The position numbers were made by a program, and so were the translations under genes. This document shows, one piece after another, positions 6,256 to 13,225 of a stretch of 18,063 bases of DNA; position 1 is the first letter of the stretch, and each line of letters starts with the position of its first letter. The stretch comes from Chloroflexota bacterium (GTDB lineage Bacteria; Chloroflexota; Limnocylindria; Limnocylindrales; CSP1-4). The stretch covers positions 1-18,063 of the forward strand of contig JAKAHL010000004.1 of assembly GCA_021815005.1 (NCBI GenBank), in the 5' to 3' direction. The notes below the pieces were generated by a model. The model did not search any database. It saw only the letters and a list, made by a program, of their open reading frames with translations, and was not told where the DNA came from.

Positions 6256-7677
6256 TCAGCCCTGGCCCTGGAGCAGGCTGAGCGCCTGGAGCAGCTGCGC
6301 GTCGCCGGACGCCGCGAGCTGGGCGGCCGTCATGCCCTGCACGACGTCGGGCGTGAGCGGCGCCACCTTGGCGCCGAGCGGCACGGGGTAGTCCGGCTCC
6401 AGGCCCTCGTGCCAGATCGGGCGGCCGTTGCGGGTCAGCCAGCGCTCCGTGCCGATGCGCAGCACCGACCCGTCGGCAAGCTTGAACTGGCCCAGCACGG
6501 TGCCGGTCCCGAAGGTCTTCTCGCCAACGACCTTGGCGCGCCCGGCGTCCTGGATGCACCCGGTGACGATCTCGGCGGCGCTGGCGGTGTTGCCGTTGGC
6601 GAGCACCACCAGCGGGATGCTGGTGGCGATGCCCCCCGGCGTGATCGGGATGTTCTGGACGGCCCCGCTGCGGTCCACGCTCTGGTAGACGGTCCCGCTC
6701 GCGACGAACGCGCTGGCCACGGCCACGGCCTCGTTCACGTAGCCCCCGCCGTTGTCGCGCAGGTCGAACACGATGGCGGTGGCGCCGGCCTTCTGGGCCG
6801 CCTCGATGGCGCCGACGACCGCCTTGCCCGCGCCGGTCGCGAACGAATCCAGCCGGATGAACGCGATCGTGCGGCCGGGGATCATGGTCCAGGACGAGAG
6901 CGGCAGGTCGTACTTGCGGCGCGTGATCGTCACGTTGAAGTTGGGCGTGCCGGCGCGCACGATGGTGAGCGTCACCTGGGTGCCCGCCGGGCCGCGGATC
7001 GAGGCCACGATCTGGTCCTGCGTCTGGCCAGTGGTGGGCTTGCCGTCCACGGCGATGACGCGGTCGCCCCGCTGCAGACCGGCCTCCAGGGCTGGGGTGT
7101 TCGGGAACACCCTGCCCACCACGATGCCGCCCTTGCCGTCGTCGGGCGCCACCTGGACGCCGATCCCGACGAAGGTGCCGGACAGCGACTGGTCCATCGC
7201 GGCCGCCTCCGCGGCGGTCATGAACGAGGTGTGGCCGGAGTCGCCCACCGCGCTCACGATCCCCTGGATCGCCGAGTAGGCGAGCTGCTGGTTGTCGAGG
7301 CTCTTGGCGTCGACATAGTTGTTCTGGATGTCTTGCCACGCCTGCTCGATCAGCGCCAGCTCCTGGTCCGGCGTCGGCGAGCCCGACGGGCCGGCGGCGG
7401 CCGAGGCCGCGGGGGCCGACTGGCCCTCGGCGCTGCCCGCCCCGCCCGAACCGGCCTGGCCGACGGCGAGGCCACTCGCGAACATGACGATCGCGAGGAC
7501 CGGCGCGAGGACGGCCACCAGGATCCGCGGGACGCCGGCGGCGGACGCGTGGCGCGACGGCGGGGGCGGGGGCGGGCCGCTGCCCTCGGGCGGGCCGGGA
7601 GGCTGAGCGGCGACGGGGGTGGGAGCCTCGGGGGGCGGCGGGGGGGCGGCGGGTTGCCGGGCGGAGGGTTCGGTCAT
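6256..7677 (-). CDS. S41 carboxyl-terminal processing protease with PDZ domain
   Basis: This is an extracytoplasmic serine protease of the CtpA/Prc family, which trims or degrades envelope proteins. Of the 473 aa, residues 1-49 are a Pro-rich cytoplasmic tail, 50-72 a single membrane anchor, and 73-103 an Ala/Ser-rich linker. A helical N-terminal part (about 104-165), a PDZ domain (about 166-245, with PALEAGLQRGDRVIAVDG) and the S41 catalytic core follow. The Ser/Lys dyad is visible as S366 in NGNTASAAEI and K387 in GEKTFGTG. FDLRDNGGGYVNEAV (about 304-318) is the substrate-carboxylate region. The ATG at 7677 is preferred because the open frame beyond it is antisense-like. TTGACG about 50 bp upstream may be a -35 box. 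No ribosome site is evident. It is probably monocistronic. Confidence 0.94.
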   Translation of the reverse strand: MTEPSARQPAAPPPPPEAPTPVAAQPPGPPEGSGPPPPPPSRHASAAGVPRILVAVLAPVLAIVMFASGLAVGQAGSGGAGSAEGQSAPAASAAAGPSGSPTPDQELALIEQAWQDIQNNYVDAKSLDNQQLAYSAIQGIVSAVGDSGHTSFMTAAEAAAMDQSLSGTFVGIGVQVAPDDGKGGIVVGRVFPNTPALEAGLQRGDRVIAVDGKPTTGQTQDQIVASIRGPAGTQVTLTIVRAGTPNFNVTITRRKYDLPLSSWTMIPGRTIAFIRLDSFATGAGKAVVGAIEAAQKAGATAIVFDLRDNGGGYVNEAVAVASAFVASGTVYQSVDRSGAVQNIPITPGGIATSIPLVVLANGNTASAAEIVTGCIQDAGRAKVVGEKTFGTGTVLGQFKLADGSVLRIGTERWLTRNGRPIWHEGLEPDYPVPLGAKVAPLTPDVVQGMTAAQLAASGDAQLLQALSLLQGQG

Positions 7678-7795
7678 AGTGGTTCGCAGATCCGGCAGGG
7701 GCCGCAACAGAGTCGGCCGCGTCAAGCATGCGGCAAACGGCCGCGGCGCGAGTCGGTGGGGCGGCGGGGGCGCGGTGGGCGGGGCGCGGCCCGGC

Positions 7796-8518
7796 TCAGG
7801 GCTCCCGGACGAGCCGGCGCGCTGCCAGCGTGGCCCGCACGAAGTGCCGCAGGTGGTGCAGCGGCCGCACGTGGCTCGGCGCGCTGCCGTAGATGGTGGA
7901 CACCGGCACCCAGGCAACGGTCCACCCTCGGCGGATGCACACCGCGATCATCTCCACCTCGAACTCGAAGCCGGCCTCGCGGCTGTCCGCCATGGCCGCC
8001 ATCAGGCGCCGGCCGAGCAGCCGGTAGCCGGACTGGTTGTCGGGAATGTCCCGACCGACCGCCCACGAGAACGCGGCCCCGCCGAGCGTGTTCGAGACGC
8101 GCCGGACCGGCGGCATCCGGGTGAAGTCGCGCCGGCCGATGACGAGCTCCGGGCGTGCCAGGGGCGTCGCCGCGCCGGCTGCTCCCCCGCCGCCCTCGTA
8201 CGCTGCGAGCAGGCGCGGGATCTCGTCCGGGTCGTGCTGGCCGTCGGCGTCGAGGGTCACCACGGCGTCGTAGCCCTCCGCCAGCGCGCGCCGCAGGCCA
8301 ATCCGGAGCGCGGCGCCCTTGCCCTGGTTTGGCCGCTGGGGCAGCACGACCGCGCCCGCGGCCAGCGCCCGCTCCGCCGTGTCGTCGGTCGAGCCGTCGT
8401 CCACCACGAGGACCGGCAGGTGCCGTCGGGCGCGGGCCACGACCGCGCCGACGCGGGGCCCCTCCTGGTGGGCGGGGATCAGCGCCAGGACGCGCGGCGA
8501 GAGGCGGGAACCGGTCAC
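7796..8518 (-). CDS. Family 2 glycosyltransferase, dolichol-phosphate-mannose-synthase-like
   Basis: This is a cytoplasmic GT-A enzyme that transfers a sugar from a nucleotide or lipid donor. The 240-aa protein has PAHQEG (15-20), VVDDGSTDDT (38-47), NQGKGAALRIGL (64-75) and the metal-binding DADGQHD (90-96). Further on are DNQSGYRLLGRRL and GFEFEVEMI, as in DPM/UDP-glucose:undecaprenyl-phosphate transferases. There is no C-terminal membrane anchor. The GTG start overlaps the stop of the upstream lipoprotein gene (GTGA), so the two are co-translated. Donor and acceptor cannot be deduced. A lipid-linked sugar for envelope glycans is the likely product. Confidence 0.92.
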   Translation of the reverse strand: MTGSRLSPRVLALIPAHQEGPRVGAVVARARRHLPVLVVDDGSTDDTAERALAAGAVVLPQRPNQGKGAALRIGLRRALAEGYDAVVTLDADGQHDPDEIPRLLAAYEGGGGAAGAATPLARPELVIGRRDFTRMPPVRRVSNTLGGAAFSWAVGRDIPDNQSGYRLLGRRLMAAMADSREAGFEFEVEMIAVCIRRGWTVAWVPVSTIYGSAPSHVRPLHHLRHFVRATLAARRLVREP

Positions 8519-9201
8519 TTGATGGCGAAGGTGAGGCTCTTCACGATGGGCTGGCCGTTCGTGAGCAGGCTGCCGAAGCCCGTGCCGTCGAAGGAATCCA
8601 GGTCAACGATCACCGTGCCCTGGTTGGGCACGTCCACCAGGTACAGGCGCAGCTTCTCGTCGCCGGCAAGCCACCAGCCCAGCCCCACCGAGGGCCGGTA
8701 GAACAGCGGCACCGTCGGCAGGCCGTTGGCGAACGGGCACGTCTGCGTCCACGAGGTGAGGATGCTCACGTCGATCTGCGTGGCGGGCAGGCCTGCGACG
8801 GTCACCATCGCCGGCGCCGAGACGTTGAGCCCCTTGAGGGAGCGGATCCAGGCCACCAGGCCCTGCGCCGTCGCGGACACGCCGGGCTGCGGCGTCGCGG
8901 GGCAGCTCGCGTCCTGCGCCAGCGGCTGCGGGTTGTGGAACACATGCACGCCGTTGTTCGGATCGGTGGCCGGGACGAGGTTGAAGTAGTCCGCCACGTC
9001 GGTCTGGTTCGCCCACCCGGCCGGGACCGTGTACGTGGTCGTGGGCTGGAACGAGACGGTCGTGTGGACGCCGGGCGACAGCGTGGGCAGGGCCGAGCCG
9101 GTCGGGCTGGCGCCGGCGCTGCCGCTGGAGACGAAGGAGCAGCCCGCGACGGCGGGGACGAGCAGGAAAGCGACGGTCATGGTCGCCAGGCGGCGATTCA
9201 C
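8515..9201 (-). CDS. Hypothetical lipoprotein, 228 aa
   Basis: I do not recognise the family. I chose the GTG at 9201 because GGAGG lies 9 nt upstream. An ATG 21 bp further in would leave the ribosome site too far away and shorten the basic n-region. The signal peptide MNRRLATMTVAFLLVPAVAGC ends in a lipobox with Cys21. A Ser/Gly/Thr linker follows, then a domain of about 190 residues with a YTVPAGWANQTDVADYFNLVP stretch and a later SWTQTCPFANG. Beta-strand alternation dominates, ending LRLYLVDVPNQGTVIVDLDS. Two further Cys (in DASCPAT and TCPFA) could form a disulfide outside the cell. Overlap with the glycosyltransferase start suggests a joint envelope role. Confidence 0.82.
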   Translation of the reverse strand: MNRRLATMTVAFLLVPAVAGCSFVSSGSAGASPTGSALPTLSPGVHTTVSFQPTTTYTVPAGWANQTDVADYFNLVPATDPNNGVHVFHNPQPLAQDASCPATPQPGVSATAQGLVAWIRSLKGLNVSAPAMVTVAGLPATQIDVSILTSWTQTCPFANGLPTVPLFYRPSVGLGWWLAGDEKLRLYLVDVPNQGTVIVDLDSFDGTGFGSLLTNGQPIVKSLTFAIK

Positions 9202-9415
9202 GCTGGATTGCCTCCGCGACGGATCGGATTGGGATCGGGATGAGGTGGCGTGCCGGCGCCCATTGTCGCCCGGCCGGGGCCCCAACACCGGGCTCCGCGC
9301 GCCGTGCGCCGAACGGCCCGGGAGAGCCCATCGGCCAAGACGGTCGGGCGGTCGGCTCGCTGGTGCGGGATCGTCGCCGCCGGTCGTTCCGGAGGGGCGA
9401 GCGGCACGCCCGCGC

Positions 9416-10366
9416 TCAGGCGCGCCCGGCCAGGGCCGGGGCGAGGATGGCGATCTGGTCCGGCGACACCCGGCAGCAGCCCCCCACGAGCTCGGCGCCC
9501 AGCCCCCGCCAGCGCCGCGCGGCCGCGGCGTCCACGCGGTCCAGGCCAAAGCCCGTCCAGCGGCGGGCCACGGCGTCCCAGCCCTCGCCGCTGTTGGGAT
9601 AGACGGCGATAGGCAGCGCGGTGACGGCCCGGATCCGCCCGACGAGCTCGTCGAGGTGCTCGGGGGCCGTGCAGTTGACACCCACCGCCACGATCCCGGG
9701 CCGGCCGTCAACGGCCGCGACGCCCTCCTCCACCGGGGCGCCGCTGCACAGGCGGCTGCCGTCGCGGCACGAGAAGCTGACCCACGCGGCCGCGCCCGCG
9801 ACCTCGGGCAGCAGCTCCGCGACCGCCGCCGCCTCCTCGACCTCGGGGATGGTCTCGACGGCGAGCACGTCGGCGTCGGTGGCGGCCAGCACGGCCAGGC
9901 GGTCGCGATGGAAGTCGCGGAGCTGGGCTACGCTCCGGCCGTAGTTCCCGCGGTACTCGGAGCCGTCGGCGAGCATCGCGCCGTAGGGGCCTACCGAGGC
10001 GGCGACGAACCGCCGGACCGGCGGACGGTCGGCGGCGGCGTCCTCGGCCTCCACCTGACGACGGGCCCGGATGGCGAGGTCCACGCTGGCGCGCAGGAGG
10101 GCCGACGCCCCGGCGTGGTCGATCCCGCGGGCGGCGAAGCCCTCGAAGGTCGCCTGGTAGCTGGCGGTGGTCGCGACGCGGGCCCCCGCCCGGTAGAAGG
10201 CCAGGTGCGCGGAGACGATCGCCTCTGGGTCGTCGGCGAGCAGCCGGGCGGACCAGAGCCGATCGGCGAGGTCGGCGCCCTGCGCCTCCAGTTGGGTTGA
10301 GAGGCCGCCGTCGAGCAGGATCGGGTCGCCTGACCCCAGGGCGGCGCGGAAAGCAGTGGCGTCCAT
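9416..10366 (-). CDS. mmuM: Homocysteine S-methyltransferase
   Basis: This zinc enzyme transfers a methyl group, typically from S-methylmethionine or SAM, to homocysteine to make methionine. The 316-aa protein, from the ATG at 10366, fits MmuM length. It shows ILLDGGLSTQLEAQG (16-30), TTASYQATFEGF (66-77), ASVGPYGAMLADGSEYRGNY (123-142), ETIPEVEEA (171-179) and SFSCRDGSRLCSG. The zinc-binding cysteines are C232 in VGVNCTAPEH and C297/C298 in GGCCRVSPDQI. YPNSGEGWDA (256-265) is also family-typical. It stands alone, separated by 214 bp from the lipoprotein operon and divergent from the osmC unit. The cobalamin-dependent MetH is excluded by the lack of extra domains. Confidence 0.94.
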   Translation of the reverse strand: MDATAFRAALGSGDPILLDGGLSTQLEAQGADLADRLWSARLLADDPEAIVSAHLAFYRAGARVATTASYQATFEGFAARGIDHAGASALLRASVDLAIRARRQVEAEDAAADRPPVRRFVAASVGPYGAMLADGSEYRGNYGRSVAQLRDFHRDRLAVLAATDADVLAVETIPEVEEAAAVAELLPEVAGAAAWVSFSCRDGSRLCSGAPVEEGVAAVDGRPGIVAVGVNCTAPEHLDELVGRIRAVTALPIAVYPNSGEGWDAVARRWTGFGLDRVDAAAARRWRGLGAELVGGCCRVSPDQIAILAPALAGRA

Positions 10367-10473
10367 GGCGTGGATGGTGCCACCTCGCGCGAGTCCTGAC
10401 ACGGCGGCGCCGAGGGCGCGCGCTCGGGGGCGGTGCGGCCACGGCAGGGGCGGCACGGCACCTATTCTGTCGC

Positions 10474-10502
10474 TTGCGCAAATGCGCAAATGCGTGTAGG
10501 GT
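10474..10502 (+). promoter_or_regulatory. Candidate promoter with overlapping dyad upstream of osmC
   Basis: TTGCGC (10474-10479) and TAGGGT (10497-10502) stand 17 bp apart, as weak -35 and -10 boxes about 100 bp before the OsmC start. The -35 is embedded in a perfect 7-bp inverted repeat with a 2-bp spacer (TTGCGCAAATGCGCAA, 10474-10489), which is also part of a 2.5-copy tandem of TGCGCAAA. A small dimeric regulator such as a MarR- or ArsR-type protein could bind here. No regulator gene is adjacent. Confidence 0.45.
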
Positions 10503-10605
10503 CGCGATCGGGCTGGCGACCCAGGTCGCCACCGGCCGCAGTCCATCCCTCCGCTCCACCCGTGTTTCCCGCCGGCTCGCCGCCGGCCCATCGGAGAACC
10601 CTCGC

Positions 10606-11100
10606 ATGGCCATCAAGAACGCCTCCGTCACCCTCGAGGGCGACGGCCTCCGCTTCGTCGGCAGCGTCGGCAGCGGCCACCAGATCGTCCTCGACGACGG
10701 CAACGGCGACACGGGCGCGCGCCCGGCCGAGCTGCTGCCGCTCGCGCTGGCGGGCTGCACCGCGATGGACGTGATCTCGATCCTGCGCAAGAAGCGCCAG
10801 GACGTGCGCGGCTACACGGTGGAGACCGCGGGCGTGCAGATGGACGCGCACCCCCACGCCTACACCCGGATCGACGTGACGCACGTGGTGACCGGCGTCG
10901 GCGTGGACCCGGCGGCCGTGGCGCGCGCCATCGAGCTCTCGGCCACCAAGTACTGCTCGGTCGGCGCCACCCTCGCCACCGGGATCACGGAGCTCCACCA
11001 CAGCTACCGGCTCGTGGACGCGGTGACCGGCGCGGAGTCCTCGGCCGAGGTCCTGGTGGAGGGGCCCGGCAACGAGATCACGATGCCGGCCGAGGCCTGA
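10606..11100 (+). CDS. OsmC/Ohr-family thiol peroxidase
   Basis: Members of this family reduce organic hydroperoxides through two cysteines. The 164-aa protein has the peroxidatic Cys51 in PLALAGCTAMDVISILRKK and the second Cys117 in ATKYCSVGATLA, with the family's swapped-dimer pattern of an N-terminal beta sheet and two helices carrying the cysteines. The GYTVETAGVQMD strand and the AYTRIDVTHVVTG segment fit OsmC-like (YhfA type) proteins better than Ohr. GGAGA lies 8 nt before the ATG. It heads a plus-strand unit of three genes with 2-nt and 4-nt gaps. The substrate could be a peroxide or another reactive sulfur species; the exact subfamily is inferred. Confidence 0.93.
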   Translation: MAIKNASVTLEGDGLRFVGSVGSGHQIVLDDGNGDTGARPAELLPLALAGCTAMDVISILRKKRQDVRGYTVETAGVQMDAHPHAYTRIDVTHVVTGVGVDPAAVARAIELSATKYCSVGATLATGITELHHSYRLVDAVTGAESSAEVLVEGPGNEITMPAEA

Positions 11101-11102
11101 CG

Positions 11103-11309
11103 GTGGCGAACCAGCAGCAGCGGAAGGGGGTCGCCCGCGCGGTCGCGCCCACGGCCGACGCCCGGGCGGGGTCGTCCGCCGCCGGAACCTCGGCGCCCCG
11201 GGCGAAGGCCCCCGCGACCCGCGCCAAGTCGCCGGCCAGGGCAACCCACGGCGGGATGAACGCGTGGACGGCCAGCGGACGCAGCCTCGTGCAGAAGAAC
11301 CGCAGTTGA
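11103..11309 (+). CDS. Small basic Ala/Pro/Lys/Arg-rich protein
   Basis: I do not recognise it. This 68-aa frame begins at a GTG 2 nt after the osmC stop and ends 4 nt before the next gene. Residues 10-45 are a low-complexity basic Ala/Pro tail (RAKAPATRAKSPARA), like those on histone-like proteins. The C-terminal 19 residues (GGMNAWTASGRSLVQKNRS) look less random and may be the conserved part. It has no Cys and no hydrophobic segment. The tight spacing argues that it is translated. A nucleic-acid or membrane-surface binding role is only a guess. Confidence 0.55.
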   Translation: MANQQQRKGVARAVAPTADARAGSSAAGTSAPRAKAPATRAKSPARATHGGMNAWTASGRSLVQKNRS

Positions 11310-11313
11310 CGCG

Positions 11314-11844
11314 ATGACCTGCCCCGCCTGGATGACCGCGCGGTTCCGCCTCCACATCCTGCTCTGGACGGTGCTGTCCGGGCTCGCCTACGGGCTCGTG
11401 ACGGCGATCATCCCGAACCCGGTCTTCGGCCGAGAGGTGCCGCCCACCAGCGCGTCGATCGCCATCTGGCTGATCTCCGCGCCGCTGATGGGGATCATCG
11501 GGGCCACCTACTCCGCGCCGTGGCTGCCGGCCACCTCGCCGATCGTCCTGCTCGGCGGTGAGGGCGTCGCCGGCCCGACACCCGCCGGCGCGCTGGCAGC
11601 GGGCGCGGTCGTCGAGGACGAGCGCGCGGGCTGGCTGGGCGGGATCGCGTCGTTCGGCACGTTCCTCGCCATCGGCTGCCCGGTGTGCAACAAGATCGCC
11701 CTGGTCCTGCTCGGGACGAGCGGGGCGCTCTCGGTCTGGGCGCCGATCCAGCCGATCGTCGGCGCGGTGTCGCTCGCGCTGCTCCTCGGGACCGTCGCGT
11801 GGCGGCTCCGGATGCGCGCCACCGGGGCGACCTGCGCGGTTTGA
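11314..11844 (+). CDS. Multi-pass membrane protein with intramembrane CPVCN motif
   Basis: I do not know a named function. The 176-aa protein has four or five hydrophobic segments (about 12-33, 46-67, 75-82 weak, 108-138, 143-164). The most distinctive element is [20 protein letters not shown] at 121-140, a CxxC pair (C122, C125) in or at the edge of a helix, as in membrane thiol-redox proteins. Two other Cys sit at the extreme ends (C3, C174). An in-frame ATG at 11332 is an alternative start that would drop C3. It follows the OsmC peroxidase and the small basic protein, so a role in passing reducing equivalents or handling thiols, peroxides or metals at the membrane is a reasonable inference. 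Confidence 0.8.
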   Translation: MTCPAWMTARFRLHILLWTVLSGLAYGLVTAIIPNPVFGREVPPTSASIAIWLISAPLMGIIGATYSAPWLPATSPIVLLGGEGVAGPTPAGALAAGAVVEDERAGWLGGIASFGTFLAIGCPVCNKIALVLLGTSGALSVWAPIQPIVGAVSLALLLGTVAWRLRMRATGATCAV

Positions 11845-11872
11845 CCCGGGGCTGGCCCGCTCCGGGCGGGTC
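11843..11872 (+). terminator. Possible terminator after the osmC unit
   Basis: GCCCG (11855-11859) pairs with CGGGC (11863-11867), and GACCCG/CGGGTC (11843-11848/11867-11872) is an alternative outer pairing. It begins at the stop codon of the membrane-protein gene. There is no T-run. Confidence 0.3.
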
Positions 11873-11887
11873 GCCGGGAACGCCCGA

Positions 11888-12094
11888 CCTCGCCGGGATG
11901 GCGTACGGCTTGCCGCCGGCCGCCTCGACGCTGGCGAGGGCGTCCTTCCAGGAGTCCCGGATGCCGATGGAGAAGCCTGCCGGGTTGGGCCGCACGTCGG
12001 CGCCCTGCGCCTGGGCGTCGGCGAGCAGGTACTCCGGCTTGCGCCCCTTGTTGCCGCCGCACGCGAGGCCGCTGTTGCAGTCCTCGCGCTTGGC
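11888..12094 (-). pseudogene. ACC deaminase / D-cysteine desulfhydrase remnant with internal deletion
   Basis: In one uninterrupted minus-strand frame from 12094 to about 11891 the translation reads [20 protein letters not shown], then [14 protein letters not shown], directly followed by [20 protein letters not shown] and [14 protein letters not shown]. The first block matches the PLP-lysine region of 1-aminocyclopropane-1-carboxylate deaminase (family consensus [22 protein letters not shown]). The second matches a region some 70 residues later (GADVRL..GFDIGIR.SWEDAL then [12 protein letters not shown]). The join lies at GAD, which occurs in both parent regions, so a recombination between short repeats is likely. 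A TAG at 12097-12095 closes the frame upstream, the first 45 or so residues are absent, and homology stops at IPA. No functional enzyme can result. The active-site Lys is still present. Confidence 0.82.
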
Positions 12095-12097
12095 CTA

Positions 12098-12362
12098 GGT
12101 CCCTACTGGCCGTCCGGCCGTTTCGGCGTCCGGCGATGGTACCGCTCGGCCTCCCCCTGGAGGCTTTGCCGCGCGGTGCCCCCGGCCGGGTCGTTCGCGA
12201 TTCGCGGAACCGTCGCGGACCGAAGTCGCTCCGCGATTCTTGAACGACCGCGCACCCACCAGTTGTCGGAGCACCCTCGCCGGTGCGTGCTCAGGAGGGG
12301 TCCTGCAAGTCCACCGCGGTGTCGGTTCGGGCGGCGCGTGTCCGCGGGGCTGAGGCGGCGGC
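12098..12362. other. Intergenic stretch between ACC-deaminase remnant and gatD
   Basis: I see no gene on either strand. With the remnant beside it, this makes a 518-bp gene-free gap between the osmC unit and gatD. It holds the hairpin at 12190-12248, a small GCCTCC-CCCT-GGAGGC stem followed by TTT (12149-12167), and the 14-mer CGGCGATGGTACCG (12131-12144), which recurs at 17283-17296. CTGAG/CTCAG (12350-12366) straddles the gatD stop and could be part of a weak terminator. Confidence 0.5.
12190..12248. repeat. 19-bp imperfect inverted repeat (large hairpin)
   Basis: Arms 12190-12208 and 12230-12248 pair at 16 of 19 positions around a 21-nt loop. The ends GTCGTTC/GAACGAC and the inner TCGCGGA/TCCGCGA are perfect. 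It could be a terminator for gatD, a palindromic intergenic element, or the footprint of a lost mobile element. It lies about 95 bp from the ACC-deaminase remnant. No transposase is present. Confidence 0.55.
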
Positions 12363-13220
12363 TCAGAACCCGATGAGCGCCCCCAGCCGGTCCCGCAGCC
12401 GGCCGATGCTCGAGCGGCGGTAGACGCCGGGGCGGATCGCCGTCCAATCGTCGGCGAAGCGGTCGTGGGCGGCCCACTCCGCGTCGTCGGGGAGCGGCGC
12501 GAGCGCCACCGGCCCGCCGCGCCCCAGCCCGCTCGCGAGCACGAAGTCGGCGAGGTGCGGGTTTCGCGGCAGGAGGGGCCCGTGGAGGTACGTGCCGATG
12601 CGCAGGCCCGTCAGGCCACCCTCGCCCGGCAGCGCGATCGCGCCCTCGAACCCCGACGCGCCGTCGTTCCCGCGGCCGATGAGGACTCGGCCCAGCGGTC
12701 GCATCGTCGGCCCTAGGGCGGTGCGGCCCGAGTGGTTCTCGAAGCCGACGATCCGGCGGCGTCCCTCGGCGTCCCCGAGCGCGATGGGCGATCCGGCGTC
12801 CACCTCGAGCGCGATGCCGCCGACGAACCGCTCGGCCCCCGTCGGCATCTCAGTCTCCACGTCGAGCAGCCCGGGACCGGGGATCTCGCCCACCAGCGGG
12901 CTGCGGAAGGCGTGGCCGAGGTTCTGGTACCCGGCGCACACGGCGAGCAGGGCCGCGCCGTCATCGATGGCCCGTCGCAGCGGGTCAGCCAGGGCGAGCA
13001 GCGCATCCGCCACCGCGCGCTGGTGCTGGTCGGCGCCGCCGCCGATGAAGATGACGTCGGCGCCCGCCAGCCTCGTCGCGTCGCCAGCGCCGACGTCGCG
13101 GATCTCTGCCTCGATGCCGCGCCAGGTCGCGCGACGGGCCAGCGTCACGATGTTCCCGATGTCGCCATAGAGGTTGAGCGCCTCGGGGAACAGGTGCGCG
13201 ATGACCACGCGGTCCGGCAT
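12363..13220 (-). CDS. gatD: Lipid II isoglutaminyl synthase glutaminase subunit GatD
   Basis: GatD releases ammonia from glutamine for MurT, which amidates the D-Glu of the lipid II stem peptide at the cytoplasmic membrane. The 285-aa class-I (CobB/CobQ-type) glutaminase has LYGDIGNIVTLARRA (17-31), the oxyanion region FIGGGADQHQ (58-67), nucleophile C95 in LLAVCAGYQNLGH, FENHSGRT (160-167) and H213 in GTYLHGPLLPRNP. S. aureus GatD is shorter (243 aa); the extra length is a C-terminal extension. I prefer the ATG at 13220 because GAGGTGA ends 5 nt before it; an in-frame GTG at 13229 overlapping the murT stop is the alternative. It is coupled to murT, its obligate partner. Confidence 0.95.
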   Translation of the reverse strand: MPDRVVIAHLFPEALNLYGDIGNIVTLARRATWRGIEAEIRDVGAGDATRLAGADVIFIGGGADQHQRAVADALLALADPLRRAIDDGAALLAVCAGYQNLGHAFRSPLVGEIPGPGLLDVETEMPTGAERFVGGIALEVDAGSPIALGDAEGRRRIVGFENHSGRTALGPTMRPLGRVLIGRGNDGASGFEGAIALPGEGGLTGLRIGTYLHGPLLPRNPHLADFVLASGLGRGGPVALAPLPDDAEWAAHDRFADDWTAIRPGVYRRSSIGRLRDRLGALIGF

Positions 13221-13225
13221 GGCGC

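Noticed and set aside
5737..8124. A 795-residue plus-strand open frame
   Set aside because: It runs opposite the MerR-TOBE regulator, S41 protease and glycosyltransferase genes. Its translation is Arg/Gly/His-rich without domains, as expected for the antisense of GC-rich genes.
12190..12248. tRNA or other stable RNA gene
   Set aside because: No acceptor stem, anticodon arm or GTTCGA-type T-loop could be placed. The structure is a single hairpin.
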